From contig JAPDJO010000076.1 in the NCBI GenBank assembly GCA_029259115.1, positions 1 to 64,000 of the forward strand: a DNA stretch of 64,000 bases. The letters run 5' to 3'. Positions 23,524 to 35,699 of this stretch are shown piece by piece; within the stretch, counting starts at the first letter, position 1; the number at the start of each line of letters is the position of its first letter. Under the pieces are notes generated by a model. It searched no databases, was not told where the DNA came from, and worked only from the letters and a program-made list of their open reading frames with translations. Source of the DNA: Thermoplasmatota archaeon (lineage in GTDB: Archaea > Thermoplasmatota > E2 > DHVEG-1 > B18-G2). The translations under genes and the position numbers were made by a program.

Positions 23524-25931
23524 CTTTCCAATCTAGCTACACACACTATTTTGTCACCTTCTTTCAATCTCATTATCCTCACGCCAGCCGTATTTCTTCC
23601 CTGCCTCCTAATATCTTTTACTCTCATCCTTGATATCATTCCAGTCCTACTCAGGACCATTATTTCATCTTCTTCTTCGACAGATTTGGCAAATACAACT
23701 CTTCCATTCCTTTCATTCGTTATTATCGTCCTTACACCTTTGCTGCCTCTATGTGTTTTTCTGTAATCTTTTAATGCTGTTCTCTTCCCAAAGCCATTCT
23801 CTGTTATCGTTAGTATATCTTTATCATCTCTCGTTACATCTAAAGAGACAACCTCATCTCCTTCACTTAATCTTATACCTATAACTCCCATCGCATTTCT
23901 ACCCATAGGTCTTATCTCTTTTTCACTGAACCAGCTGGCTTGACCGTTTTTGCTGGCTATGAAAACATCATCACTCCCGCTTGATAGAATTACATCGACC
24001 AATTCATCCTCTCTAAGATCTATTGCTATTATACCATTCGATCTGATGTTTTTGAACAAATCAACCTTACATCTTTTTACTATCCCCTCCTTAGTCGCAA
24101 ATATCAGGTATCCTTCTTTTTCAAAGGATCTGAGAGGTATGGCTGTTATAACTTTCTCATCTTGATCAAGTTTCGGGAGGAGATTGATTATGGCTTTGCC
24201 CTTTGCTCTTCTCCCCCCTTCTGGAATTTCATAGCATTTTAGTCTGTACACTTTACCAAGATTTGTGAAAAATAGAATATAGTCATGGGTTGATGCCACA
24301 AACGATAGTTTAAGAAAGTCATCTTCCTTGGTTTCCATGCCTATTAGACCTACACCTCCCCTCCTCTGTGTCCTATACGCATCTATGGGCATCCTCTTGA
24401 TGTAACCTTGATGAGTAAATGTTACTATGACATCTTCTTCCTGAATAAGATCTTCTATCTTGAGTTCGCCTTCTTCCTCAACGATTTCTGTCCTTCTTTC
24501 ATCTCCAAATTTTTCTTTAATCTCTATGAGTTCTCTCTTTATCTCTTCGAGTATGTTTTTCTTATCACTCAAAAGCCAGTTCAATCTCTCAATCTCTTCC
24601 TTTGTACATTTATACTCTTCTTCTACATTCCTTCTTTCCATTCCTGTTAATCTTTGCAATCTCATATCGAGGATAGCCTTTGCCTGAATCTCAGATAAGG
24701 AAAATCTTTTCATTAGATTGTTTCTAGCTTCGTCTACACTTTCGCTCTTCTTTATTATGTCTATAACCTCATCTATGTTATCCAAAGCTATGAGGAAACC
24801 TTCAAGGATATGCAATCTCTCTTTAGCTTTTCTTAACAGGTATTTTGCTTTTCTTGTTATAACATCTACCCTATGTCTTACAAATGCCTGAATCATCTCT
24901 TTCAGGGAGAGAATTCTGGGTTCTCCATCGACTATTGCTAGATTCAGTATTCCAAAAGTTACTTGAAGCTGTGTATGCTGAAATAGCTGATTTAAGATAA
25001 TATCTGGTATGACATCCCTTCTTAGCTCTATAACGACTCTTAACCCTTCTCTATCACTCTCATCTCTTAGATCAGTTATCCCGTCTATCTTTCCATTTTT
25101 AACAAGATCGGCTATATGTTTCAGAAGATCAGATTTGTTAACCTGATAAGGTATCTCTGTTATGACTATCCTTTTCCTCTCTTCTCCCTCTATACTAACC
25201 TTTCCTCTAACTCTTATAAGCCCTCTTCCTGTTTCATATGCTTGCTTTATTCCGCTCTTACCACATATTACTCCACCAGTTGGGAAATCGGGTCCCCTTA
25301 TTATCTTCATGAGCTCATCTGTTTTTATCCTTGGATTATCAATAACAGCTATTATACCATCAACTATCTCACTCAGGTTGTGGGGAGGTATATTTGTAGC
25401 CATTCCTACAGCTATACCAGATGAACCATTCACCAGAAGATTTGGAAATTTTGCAGGTAAAACCTCGGGTTCTTTCAAGGTTCCATCAAAATTATCTCTC
25501 CAATCAACCGTATCCTTATCTATATCTTCTATCATCATCTCTGCAATCTCGTTTAATCTCACTTCTGTGTATCTCATCGCCGCAGGAGCGTCGCCATCAA
25601 CACTTCCAAAGTTACCCTGTCCATCTATCAGAGGATATCTGAGAGAAAAATCCTGAGCCATTCTTACTAAAGCGTCATAAACAGCTTGATCTCCATGAGG
25701 ATGATACTTTCCAAGAACTTCTCCAACAACTCTTGCGGATTTTTTAAAAGGTTTATCGTGATGTAGCCCCATTTCACTCATTGCATAGAGAATTCTTCTA
25801 TGTACAGGCTTAAGACCGTCTCTGACATCTGGTAAGGCTCTACTCATTATGACACTCATTGAGTAATCGATAAAGCACCTCTTCATCTCGTTCTCTATTG
25901 TTCTAACGATGACATCTCCTATATTTTCCAT
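23520..25931 (-). CDS. gyrA: DNA gyrase subunit A
   Basis: 803-residue GyrA. It begins with the winged-helix/tower part ([23 protein letters not shown]), and the catalytic Tyr is in [10 protein letters not shown] near residue 120. The C-terminal half carries repeated beta-pinwheel blades (VAITFTHQGY-like, [33 protein letters not shown]). A GyrA-box-like [10 protein letters not shown] is present near 530, which favours gyrase over topoisomerase IV. It lies 8 bases downstream of gyrB on the same strand. Gyrase in archaea is limited mainly to later-branching euryarchaeal groups and is thought to derive from bacteria. Confidence 0.96.
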   Translation of the reverse strand: MENIGDVIVRTIENEMKRCFIDYSMSVIMSRALPDVRDGLKPVHRRILYAMSEMGLHHDKPFKKSARVVGEVLGKYHPHGDQAVYDALVRMAQDFSLRYPLIDGQGNFGSVDGDAPAAMRYTEVRLNEIAEMMIEDIDKDTVDWRDNFDGTLKEPEVLPAKFPNLLVNGSSGIAVGMATNIPPHNLSEIVDGIIAVIDNPRIKTDELMKIIRGPDFPTGGVICGKSGIKQAYETGRGLIRVRGKVSIEGEERKRIVITEIPYQVNKSDLLKHIADLVKNGKIDGITDLRDESDREGLRVVIELRRDVIPDIILNQLFQHTQLQVTFGILNLAIVDGEPRILSLKEMIQAFVRHRVDVITRKAKYLLRKAKERLHILEGFLIALDNIDEVIDIIKKSESVDEARNNLMKRFSLSEIQAKAILDMRLQRLTGMERRNVEEEYKCTKEEIERLNWLLSDKKNILEEIKRELIEIKEKFGDERRTEIVEEEGELKIEDLIQEEDVIVTFTHQGYIKRMPIDAYRTQRRGGVGLIGMETKEDDFLKLSFVASTHDYILFFTNLGKVYRLKCYEIPEGGRRAKGKAIINLLPKLDQDEKVITAIPLRSFEKEGYLIFATKEGIVKRCKVDLFKNIRSNGIIAIDLREDELVDVILSSGSDDVFIASKNGQASWFSEKEIRPMGRNAMGVIGIRLSEGDEVVSLDVTRDDKDILTITENGFGKRTALKDYRKTHRGSKGVRTIITNERNGRVVFAKSVEEEDEIMVLSRTGMISRMRVKDIRRQGRNTAGVRIMRLKEGDKIVCVARLES

Positions 25932-25939
25932 AAGATCAC

Positions 25940-27877
<1,938 letters not shown>

Positions 27878-28004
27878 CTACACCTTTACATCCCATCGGG
27901 AGATAAAACCCATATAAGGTATTTACTAATAAATGTTCTCCTTATATAGTATCTAGCTAGAAAGATTAAAGATTGCAGAAACCTTTTTGATTTTAGGTAT
28001 ACGG

Positions 28005-29222
28005 ATGTTGATAAACGCAGATCTCCACATACACTCCAGATTCTCCGGAGCAACAAGCAGCTCGATGACAATAAAAAGACTAGCAGAGTCAGCTCCCAAA
28101 AAGGGGATAGATGTTCTTGCTACTGGAGACTGCTTGCATAGGGAATGGCAAAAAGAAATCAGAGAGTGCAAAAAGATAGATGATGGAACATTTGAGATGG
28201 GAAAGACAAGATTCATATTAAGCACAGAGGTTGAGGATAAAAACAGGGTGCATCACCTCCTTTATTTTCCATCATTTTCCCAAGTTGAAGAATTTAGGAA
28301 GAGAATAGAAAAGTTTTCCAACAATTTAGATGCGGATGGTAGACCAAAGTTAAAAATCGATGGAGAAGAGATTGCACAGATAGCAAAAGATCTGGATGTA
28401 CTGATAGGGCCAGCACATGCTTTCACTCCATGGACAGCGATATACGCTTATCATAACTCCTTGAAAGATTGCTATAGAGACCTTTCAGAATATGTTTCTT
28501 TCCTAGAACTAGGATTGAGTGCAGATTCAGACTATGCTGACAGGATATCTGAACTTCATAGACTGACGTTTCTGACAAATTCAGATTCTCATAGTCCACA
28601 TCCAGTGAGATTGGCTAGAGAATTCAATAGGATGGAGGTTAGCGATGTGACATTCGACGAGATAAGAAAAGCCATACTGAGATTGGGAGGAAATAAGGTG
28701 ATTCTCAACGTTGGCCTTCCTCCTCAGGAAGGAAAATACAATGAAACAGCCTGCATAAAGTGTTACAGACATTACACATTAGAAGAAGCAATAAGTAGGA
28801 GATGGAAGTGCGTATGCGGGGGAAGGATAAAGAAAGGGGTAAAGGACAGGGTTAGAGAACTAGCAGATCTAGATGAGCCTAAACATCCAAATCATAGACC
28901 ACCTTATCTCCATATAATTCCTCTTTCTGAGATCATAGCAAAGGCCATAGGACAAAGTAGTGTATTTACAAAAAAGGTTAGTGATATATGGGAGAGTCTT
29001 GTATCGGAGTTTGGTAGCGAAGTAAGAATACTCGTAGATGCTGATATAAGGGAGATAGCAAAATATAGTAATCTTGCGGTTGCAGAGGCTATAAAGCTAT
29101 TTAGAGAAGGAAAAGTGAAGATAATTCCCGGTGGCGGCGGCAGGTATGGTGTAATAGAACTCTCTCCTTCAGATTCAGACCCTATAACTTTTAATCAGCA
29201 GAAAAGTTTACTTGACTTCTAA
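28005..29222 (+). CDS. endonuclease Q (PHP-domain, deaminated-base endonuclease)
   Basis: Member of the TIGR00375/EndoQ family, which nicks DNA 5' of uracil, hypoxanthine and related lesions. Residues 1-240 form a PHP domain with metal-binding histidines in NADLHIHSRFS and SDSHSPHPVR. Next comes a zinc-finger stretch (CIKCYRHYTLEEA, WKCVCGGRI) near 250-285. The C-terminal helical part ends in IIPGGGGRYGVIEL. I chose ATG 28005 (MLINADLHIHS), six codons inside the ORF-track start, because the family starts at the PHP strand. It is followed 1 base later by a GNAT gene. Confidence 0.85.
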   Translation: MLINADLHIHSRFSGATSSSMTIKRLAESAPKKGIDVLATGDCLHREWQKEIRECKKIDDGTFEMGKTRFILSTEVEDKNRVHHLLYFPSFSQVEEFRKRIEKFSNNLDADGRPKLKIDGEEIAQIAKDLDVLIGPAHAFTPWTAIYAYHNSLKDCYRDLSEYVSFLELGLSADSDYADRISELHRLTFLTNSDSHSPHPVRLAREFNRMEVSDVTFDEIRKAILRLGGNKVILNVGLPPQEGKYNETACIKCYRHYTLEEAISRRWKCVCGGRIKKGVKDRVRELADLDEPKHPNHRPPYLHIIPLSEIIAKAIGQSSVFTKKVSDIWESLVSEFGSEVRILVDADIREIAKYSNLAVAEAIKLFREGKVKIIPGGGGRYGVIELSPSDSDPITFNQQKSLLDF

Positions 29223-29223
29223 G

Positions 29224-29688
29224 ATGAGGATATCGAAATTGAGAGAGGAGGACTTCAGGAAAAGGCTCGGAGAAATCATAGATGTGTATCTCGACGGATA
29301 TGCAGATGTGAAAGAGTATGCTTACCATAAAAGAAGAGATGTAAAGAATTATGTTAAATGGCTTTATAGATGCGATCCAGATGCATTTATTGTTGCCTTT
29401 GAAGAGGACAGCATTATAGGATTCGTAGCCGGAGCTAAAAACTGGTGGGATAGAGTTTATGGAGATATAGGAGAGATTCATGAGTTAGTCGTCAAAAGAG
29501 ATTCTCGAGGTAAGGGTGTAGGAAAGAAAATCCTCGAAGAGGAGATAAGACTCCTGGAAGAGAAAAACAAAATCATCGGGTTGTGGGTTGGGGAGAAGAA
29601 TTACAGAGCTATAAAATTCTACGAAAGGTTTGGATTTGAAACAGTTGGAAAGGTGGGTGTATGGCTGAGAATGATAAGAAAAAGTTAG
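29224..29688 (+). CDS. GNAT-family N-acetyltransferase
   Basis: 154-residue GNAT protein from ATG 29224, just after the endonuclease Q stop. The acetyl-CoA site is VKRDSRGKGVGKKILEEEI near residue 90 (R/QxxGxG/A), followed by IGLWVGEKNYRAIKFYERFGFE, the classic final motif. Substrate unknown; RimI-like or small-molecule acetylation are both possible. The following M20 gene starts inside its 3' end, suggesting coupling. Confidence 0.85.
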   Translation: MRISKLREEDFRKRLGEIIDVYLDGYADVKEYAYHKRRDVKNYVKWLYRCDPDAFIVAFEEDSIIGFVAGAKNWWDRVYGDIGEIHELVVKRDSRGKGVGKKILEEEIRLLEEKNKIIGLWVGEKNYRAIKFYERFGFETVGKVGVWLRMIRKS

Positions 29689-30728
29689 AAGAGATTTTAA
29701 AGAAACTGATATCGATAAAAAGCAAGACCGGAGAAGAAAATAAGATAATAGATTTCCTAGAGGATTACCTAACAGATATAGGATTAGAAGTTGAAAGAGA
29801 ACGTATAGATCACAGGGAGAACATCTTCGCTTACCGAGGAAAGCCAAAATATCTCATAGCCACTCATGTCGATACAGTACCAGCATGGGGATTCAGGAAA
29901 GCTTTTTCTCCTAAAACACTCAAAGGAAAAGTTTATGGTAGAGGAGCTGTAGATACAAAGGGGCAGATATCACCTTTACTTCTAGCCTTAGAAAAGACAA
30001 AGGAATCATGCGCGATAGCCTTTTTTGTTGATGAGGAGAAAGATGCTAAAGGCTCAGAGAAATTTAATCCAAAATTCAAATTTGATGGAGCTTTGATTCT
30101 AGAACCAACAAATTTCAAGATATCTACCATGCAAGCCGGAAGCATAGAGATTTATTTAGAGGTTAGAGGAACAAGCTCGCATGGTGCTGTACCAAGGAAA
30201 GGAAGGAGTGCTATAGATAATTTCATAGAAATCTATAGGAAATTGAAATGCCTGGATCACATAAAGAACAGACCAAAATTTTTCAGAGATTCTGGAGTAA
30301 ATCTTGGGTGGATAAGAGGAGGAGTTGACTGTCAGATTGTTCCTAAAGTTTGTAGAGGGGAGATCGATATACCTATCTTTCCAGATGATGATATGGAGAA
30401 GATTAAGAGAGAAATCGAGGATATAGTCAAAAGGCATGATGCGAAAATGGAGATAAAGACATTTGATAAACCATTCAAGATTTCAAAGAGCGAAAAGATT
30501 GTTAAATTCCTTGAGAAATCAATAAGAGGAATAAAAAGAGTAGAGTATTCTGGTATGCCAGCATGGACTGATGCTGCAAACTTGATAGAGAAAAGCATTC
30601 CGTCGGTTGTTTTTGGTGCTGGAGATCTATCTTTAGCTCACACTGAGAGAGAGAACATAAGAATCAAGGATATGGTAGATTTATACATGATATTGAAGAG
30701 ATTTATAGAACTATCAGAGAAATACTAG
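29661..30728 (+). CDS. M20-family metallopeptidase/deacylase
   Basis: 355-residue M20 amidohydrolase. The metal ligands are visible in IATHVDTVPAWG near residue 75, GRGAVDTKGQ near 105 and FFVDEEKDAKGS near 135. A dimerisation/lid insertion (GSIEIYLEVRGTSSHGAVPRKG) comes next, and a late His region follows in FGAGDLSLAHTERE. The form resembles LysK/ArgE-like deacetylases or carboxypeptidases; no lysine or arginine biosynthesis genes adjoin it, so substrate is open. It overlaps the GNAT gene by 28 bases and converges on OsmC with a 4-base overlap. Confidence 0.85.
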   Translation: MAENDKKKLEEILKKLISIKSKTGEENKIIDFLEDYLTDIGLEVERERIDHRENIFAYRGKPKYLIATHVDTVPAWGFRKAFSPKTLKGKVYGRGAVDTKGQISPLLLALEKTKESCAIAFFVDEEKDAKGSEKFNPKFKFDGALILEPTNFKISTMQAGSIEIYLEVRGTSSHGAVPRKGRSAIDNFIEIYRKLKCLDHIKNRPKFFRDSGVNLGWIRGGVDCQIVPKVCRGEIDIPIFPDDDMEKIKREIEDIVKRHDAKMEIKTFDKPFKISKSEKIVKFLEKSIRGIKRVEYSGMPAWTDAANLIEKSIPSVVFGAGDLSLAHTERENIRIKDMVDLYMILKRFIELSEKY

Positions 30729-31138
30729 TCTTCTATTTCAATCTCCCATTTAATATCTGCAACCTTCCTGAGCATCGCTGAGACAGAGCAATATCTCTCT
30801 TGAGATAGTCTGATAGCCTTTTCTATCTTATCTCTGGGTAGATCTTTGCCTTTGAATTTATACTTCAATTCTATCTTTGTAAAAACCTTCGGATGATCCT
30901 CTGTTCTATCAGCGTTAATCTCTATTTCAAAAGAATCGTATTTTACCTTCATCTTAGATAGTATTGAAACCACATCCATACCCGTGCATCCACCAAGAGC
31001 AATAAGTACAGCTTCCATAGGTTTTACAGCTGCATTAAAACCTCCAAACTTTTCATCTCCATCCATGACCATCCAATGGCTACTATCTGCTTTTCCTACA
31101 AATGTTAGACCTTTTACATTTACTATCTTTGCCTTCAT
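30725..31138 (-). CDS. OsmC-like redox protein
   Basis: 137-residue OsmC/Ohr-superfamily protein from the ATG at 31138; the ORF-track start 19 codons upstream overlaps the radical SAM gene. The two conserved cysteines are present: the first in ALGGCTGMDVVSIL and the second in QERYCSVSAML. GGFNAAVKPMEAVLIALGGC is the family core. Such proteins reduce organic or fatty acid hydroperoxides, using the Cys pair. It follows the radical SAM gene by about 40 bases. Confidence 0.85.
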   Translation of the reverse strand: MKAKIVNVKGLTFVGKADSSHWMVMDGDEKFGGFNAAVKPMEAVLIALGGCTGMDVVSILSKMKVKYDSFEIEINADRTEDHPKVFTKIELKYKFKGKDLPRDKIEKAIRLSQERYCSVSAMLRKVADIKWEIEIED

Positions 31139-31178
31139 GGAGAAACCAAAAGAGAAGCGTAGCTTAAACTTTTTCCAA

Positions 31179-31970
31179 TCAGAACGCCTTCTCAAATTTT
31201 ATCTTATAATACTCGCACCATCTCTCGAATTCTTTGGAGATATTTTCGTAATACGATTTGTTCTCGAAGAGCCTATACCTGTACACCCTGATCATATCTC
31301 TCGGTAAGTTTCTTTGAAGATTTTCCCACACACCTCTCTTTAAATGCAACGTATCAAATATTATGATATTGGCTCCTGCATCTTTGAAGACCTCTACCAT
31401 ATCCTTCACTTCCTCTATCTCGGTAGTTGGATAAAGAGGACCAACGAATACATATGTCTTTATTCCTTCCTTGGACAATCTTCCTATAGCATCTAATCTC
31501 TTTTCTATAGGCTTTGCTCTTGGCTCAAGGATTTTTCTTTCATCATCTCTTAGTGTTGGGATCGTCAAGCCAACTTCCACATCCTCTATCCTTTTAATGA
31601 TATCTATATCTCTCAAGACCAAATCAGACTTAGTTTGTATATCAACTGGAAAATCATACTTACAGATTTGTTCAAGACAAAGTCTAGTTAGCCTGTATTT
31701 TTCTTCTAGAGGTTGATAAGGATCAGTAACTGTGGATATACCAATGACGCCTTTTTTCTTCCTTCTCAATTCCTTAGATAAAATGGTTGGTATGTTTCTC
31801 CTTATATCAACAAAACTTCCCCATTCTTCTCTAGGAATTGACAAGACATTTGGAACATAACAATAAATACACCCATGCTCGCAGCCTCTGTAAGGATTTA
31901 AGCTATAATCTAGATCTGGAAGATCAGATTTTGATAAAGCAGTTCTACAGTACACCTCTCTAACTATCAT
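31179..31970 (-). CDS. SPL-type radical SAM protein
   Basis: 263-residue radical SAM protein with the iron-sulfur motif CEHGCIYC (CxxxCxxC) near residue 30, preceded by LNPYRGC as in spore-photoproduct-lyase-like proteins (COG1533). Further family blocks are ISTVTDPYQPLEEKYRLTR and EVGLTIPTLRDDERKILEPRAKP. In archaea these are common and of unknown reaction. It is 1 base downstream of the NreA gene, suggesting a DNA-repair context, though this is only association. Confidence 0.85.
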   Translation of the reverse strand: MIVREVYCRTALSKSDLPDLDYSLNPYRGCEHGCIYCYVPNVLSIPREEWGSFVDIRRNIPTILSKELRRKKKGVIGISTVTDPYQPLEEKYRLTRLCLEQICKYDFPVDIQTKSDLVLRDIDIIKRIEDVEVGLTIPTLRDDERKILEPRAKPIEKRLDAIGRLSKEGIKTYVFVGPLYPTTEIEEVKDMVEVFKDAGANIIIFDTLHLKRGVWENLQRNLPRDMIRVYRYRLFENKSYYENISKEFERWCEYYKIKFEKAF

Positions 31971-31971
31971 A

Positions 31972-33243
31972 TCAAAAATCCTCTAATCTCCTCTGCAACA
32001 TCAAGTCTTTCAAAATCGCGCTATTCTTTATCCATCTTTCAACAGGTATATCCATGAACATCCTAATCTCCTCTAAAACCTCTTTCAGTCTCTCGCATTT
32101 CTTATATTCCTTCTTCAGAGCAGACCTTACCGCTTCTCTGACATTCCACACACCTACCGGCAATATGTATCCTGGATGTGCTTCTCTCAGCACAATCACG
32201 CCAGCCTGGCGCCTTTCTTCATTCAACTTTTCATTCACAGCCAATCTTGCTGCATAGTAGCAACCACCTATCTCAGCATATGTTTTTCTTCCATTGTAAA
32301 ACTCATAGCTGTTAAACATAGCGATTCTACTTCCATAAGGATTCCATGTCGTTTTTGGATACCAAGCCTCAATCAATTCATATCTCCAAGATGTAGGGAG
32401 AAATATTACCATCCATCTGTTATCAAGCTTCTTAAATTTGTAAACCCTGTACTCGTTTATCAGAGGATAGGTCTTCGTATCCCTCATTAACTCTTCTCCT
32501 ATGATAGAATCCACTGCCGTTATGCTCCACCTTGTTGGTACAAACCTTCGATATTTTTTCTCGCCAAATGCACCTACGCTGAAAGCCTTTTGAATCTTCG
32601 ATACCATCACACCATTCTTGTAAAGCTCTAGGACCGCATCTCTTGCTTTGAGATCTACATCATAGAAAGCTTTCTCTAGATGATGATCATACTTTGGATT
32701 AGATATATCCAGATATTTTATTGGAGCAGACGGTCCATGAGGCTGAGCATCATCAAAGAAAGTGATCTTACCATAGGGCTTCTTTTCAAATAACACCTCT
32801 GTATCCACAGGATTTCTAGATAGAGCCAACTCTCTTGTGAATTCTATGACCCTATCACTTTTATCAACATCATAGACATTTACGATATACTTACCTCTTA
32901 CAAGTTGAGATCTGAATTTCACGATATCATCTATTGTTACATCTTGCCATAGCTCTGGAATATCTATATAGGATGTATCTCCTGAAAAAGGAGGAACAAG
33001 AGGACCTATGGCTACCTTTGGATAACCTATTCTTCCAACAAAGACGCCCGGAGGAGATGATCCCTCTATGAAAATATCATCTATCATGGGTTGAACCTTG
33101 CTGTAATGATAGAATCTTACCAAAACAGGGCATCTATCCTTTCCACACAGCATCTTTGTTCCTCTACAAAGTATGCAGAGGTTGAATCTACGCTTATCTG
33201 AAACCTTGAATCTCGTCTGATAAGCCCTACTATTATAATCCAC
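31972..33243 (-). CDS. NreA-like archaeal DNA repair protein
   Basis: 423-residue member of the archaeal Nre family, linked to repair through binding to the sliding clamp PCNA. The N-terminus has a Cys cluster (CILCRGTKMLCGKDRC, residues 23-38). Diagnostic blocks are FIEGSSPPGVFVGRIGYPKV, WSITAVDSI and AEIGGCYYAARLAVNEKL. The last residues QRRLEDF form a short PIP-box-like motif (QxxLxxF), as in characterised NreA. The start codon lies within TATAATCCAC on the plus strand, giving MDYNSRAYQTRF. Upstream is a 200-base gap with nothing recognisable. Confidence 0.88.
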   Translation of the reverse strand: MDYNSRAYQTRFKVSDKRRFNLCILCRGTKMLCGKDRCPVLVRFYHYSKVQPMIDDIFIEGSSPPGVFVGRIGYPKVAIGPLVPPFSGDTSYIDIPELWQDVTIDDIVKFRSQLVRGKYIVNVYDVDKSDRVIEFTRELALSRNPVDTEVLFEKKPYGKITFFDDAQPHGPSAPIKYLDISNPKYDHHLEKAFYDVDLKARDAVLELYKNGVMVSKIQKAFSVGAFGEKKYRRFVPTRWSITAVDSIIGEELMRDTKTYPLINEYRVYKFKKLDNRWMVIFLPTSWRYELIEAWYPKTTWNPYGSRIAMFNSYEFYNGRKTYAEIGGCYYAARLAVNEKLNEERRQAGVIVLREAHPGYILPVGVWNVREAVRSALKKEYKKCERLKEVLEEIRMFMDIPVERWIKNSAILKDLMLQRRLEDF

Positions 33244-33450
33244 TGTGAAAACAAAATTATGCAGAAGTAAAAAATCTTTTCTGGAAATAGTTCATTTTAC
33301 AGATGTTACAGCACATACTGGTGAAAGGAGACGCTAAACTTTACTAGAGAATAACAAATTTATTCACGCAGACATAGTCGATATCACCCCGATATTCGCA
33401 CTACACAGACAAGGTTTTAAAAGGTAAGGGGATAATATCAAGGGAAAGAG

Positions 33451-35082
33451 ATGTCAGAGAAATATAGCGGAATATTATCAAGGAAAGAAAAGATAGCCAT
33501 GCTAATTGGACTATTTATTACTGTAATTTCTGTAGGAATTCAGATCTTAATATATACCTTTTCACACAACAATCAAACTCTTACAACTGAAGGTACTGTA
33601 CTCTTTATTACATCATATATAGGCATAGTAGTTGGATTTTTGATGGTTGTTAAAATAGTTGTAGGAAAACACCTCAATAGACTATCCTACATTGTGACAT
33701 CTTTCATGGTGGGTTGTTTTATAGGAGGATTAAGTGTTCTTATAGTGGCAGGATGGTCTAGACCATGGGTCATATACGGAGCATATCTCTATACCATATT
33801 GATATATGCACCGGCTATTCTCGTTACTCTCTCTGTAGTATCTGTTGCTACGTTGAAATTTTCCAATAAGGTATCTTTCATTGTATCCGTTTTTTCTGTA
33901 GTAGTTACCATTATCATATTGACTCTAATTTTAGTCCCTACTCTCTCACCAATTAGAACAGATAGGGAATGTATAACAGCCTTATCATTTTCTACTGATG
34001 GAAATAAGCTTTTATTGACGACAGGGGATTGTTATTCCAAACGTCTTTATATCGAAAAAGACGGGAAAAAGATGTATAGTGGAGTTCTACAGATATGGGA
34101 CATAGAAGAAAGAAAAAAGATACATGAGGAATTTCCAGGTGAGGATATATTATTTGGATATACTCTCTCCCCCTGCGGAAGATACTACGTAGTTGAGAAT
34201 ACCATCTACAATTCTACCACAGGTGAAATAGTCACAGAGATAGAGGGAGAGATATTGGATTGGTCAGAGGATGGTAAATATTTGGTGGCGAAAGATCCAG
34301 AAGTTTATGTATCCTCTTTTGGTTGGACATCGAAGATCCTGTTTCTTCAGATACCAAACTTTTCAATAGCTAAAGAGATAGAAATTCCAGAGATACATCC
34401 TGAAAGAGGTGATAAATTCAAATTATCTCCTGGAGAAAATTTTCTCTCTCTTTGGTATAATGAAGAGAGACAACTGATGGTATTTTCTATAGAAGAAAAT
34501 ACATCACTGTGGAAAAAATCGCTGGGAATAGAAGGTGAAAACTTATGGATACACTGGTCTACCGATGAGAAACTTCTGCAGATCATTAAGAGAAAAGGAA
34601 GTCTAGAAAACACCAGTTATAATGTCATAGTAATCAATGCTACTGATGGAAAAGAGATCCAAAACATCTCTCTATACGACGATCTAATCAAAGACGAAAA
34701 GAAAACTTACTTACTGGGGGCAACCTTTGGTAGGTTGTACTTTTGTACGAGCAAATCATACCTTGAGAAAGGCTTATTTTTCAATAGATGGGTATGTAAA
34801 CGTTACATCCTCATCTATAATCTTACCGGATTGAAACAAATCATTAATATAACCGGTACAGCAACCCGTATCTCTCTCAGCAAAGGACTGATTGCTGTCG
34901 GTTACGATAATGGTATCGTTGATATTTTTAATGAATCAACAGGTAAGTTGATTTTCAGCATAAAAACACCGGTCTATAACTATAAAGTGAGAATACCTGC
35001 ACCTGGTATACCTTTCATAATCATCGTTATCCTATTAGTCTATATCATAAAGAAGAAATGGAGGAGTTATGGCGATGCCTAA
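33451..35082 (+). CDS. membrane protein with WD40-like beta-propeller domain
   Basis: 543-residue protein. Residues 14-170 contain about five transmembrane segments. Residues 175-510 form a repeat-rich beta domain with WD40/PQQ-like phrases (ITALSFSTDGNKLLLTTGD, LQIWDIEERKK, GKLIFSIKT). A final transmembrane segment (IPFIIIVILLVYIIKKKW) sits at the C-terminus. The propeller would lie outside the cell. A TTTTAAAA box lies about 30 bases before the ATG. Its 3' end overlaps the MscS gene by 14 bases, so it is co-transcribed with the channel. I do not recognise a specific function. Confidence 0.65.
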   Translation: MSEKYSGILSRKEKIAMLIGLFITVISVGIQILIYTFSHNNQTLTTEGTVLFITSYIGIVVGFLMVVKIVVGKHLNRLSYIVTSFMVGCFIGGLSVLIVAGWSRPWVIYGAYLYTILIYAPAILVTLSVVSVATLKFSNKVSFIVSVFSVVVTIIILTLILVPTLSPIRTDRECITALSFSTDGNKLLLTTGDCYSKRLYIEKDGKKMYSGVLQIWDIEERKKIHEEFPGEDILFGYTLSPCGRYYVVENTIYNSTTGEIVTEIEGEILDWSEDGKYLVAKDPEVYVSSFGWTSKILFLQIPNFSIAKEIEIPEIHPERGDKFKLSPGENFLSLWYNEERQLMVFSIEENTSLWKKSLGIEGENLWIHWSTDEKLLQIIKRKGSLENTSYNVIVINATDGKEIQNISLYDDLIKDEKKTYLLGATFGRLYFCTSKSYLEKGLFFNRWVCKRYILIYNLTGLKQIINITGTATRISLSKGLIAVGYDNGIVDIFNESTGKLIFSIKTPVYNYKVRIPAPGIPFIIIVILLVYIIKKKWRSYGDA

Positions 35083-35698
35083 GAGAGATAACAAGATAGA
35101 GTTAGAAGAAATGAGATATGTGACTAGAGGACTGCTGAAGAATTCGTATTATATAATCATAGTTATAGCCGTAGTTTTTCTTATCCCATTGGTATTATCC
35201 TATCTGCAGAGCTTCCTCAGAGATCTAGGTATATCAAAAGATTTTGATCTATATATTTCGATATTACTCTACATCATTGCTGGAGTAATATCTGTAGAGT
35301 GCATAAGAAAGATGATATCAAACTCCCTCAGAGAGGTTCTAGATGATTACAGCATAAGAGGAATAACCTCATTCTTTAGGATAGTGGGTTATGTGATACT
35401 CCTAATAATTATAACCTCAGCGCAGCAGGGGAGCGTTGTGTTTGGCGCTACACTAGGAGGCTTTCTGGGATTACTCTTAGGTATGGCAAGCAAAGAGCTT
35501 ATAGGGAATGCGATATCAGGAATATTCGTGATAATAACGAAACCCTTCAGAATCGGTGATGAAGTAAATGTTGCAGGTGGTGAAGGAAAAGTAGTTGATA
35601 TAAAAATGATGTATACTGTAATAGAGAAAGAGGAACAAAAAATACTTGTTCCAAACTCGAAGATAATTGGTAACGTTATAAAGGTGAAGAGGCAATAA
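35069..35698 (+). CDS. small mechanosensitive channel (MscS family)
   Basis: 209-residue MscS-like protein with three or four membrane segments (residues 28-48, 62-78, 107-125). The pore/beta-domain signature is GLLLGMASKELIGNAISGIFVIITKPFRIGDEVNV, followed by the short beta domain ending VPNSKIIGNVI. It lacks the long C-terminal cage and so is a minimal form. GGAGG precedes the ATG at 35069, inside the previous gene, and supports this start. It would release solutes at hypo-osmotic shock. RqcH starts 1 base after its stop. Confidence 0.85.
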   Translation: MAMPKRDNKIELEEMRYVTRGLLKNSYYIIIVIAVVFLIPLVLSYLQSFLRDLGISKDFDLYISILLYIIAGVISVECIRKMISNSLREVLDDYSIRGITSFFRIVGYVILLIIITSAQQGSVVFGATLGGFLGLLLGMASKELIGNAISGIFVIITKPFRIGDEVNVAGGEGKVVDIKMMYTVIEKEEQKILVPNSKIIGNVIKVKRQ

Positions 35699-35699
35699 G

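Noticed and set aside
33244-33450. Short frame reading NKFIHADIVDITPIFALHRQGFKR in the gap before the WD40-like gene
   Set aside because: Too short, no start with a ribosome site, no match to the peptide family or to a transposase that I can support.
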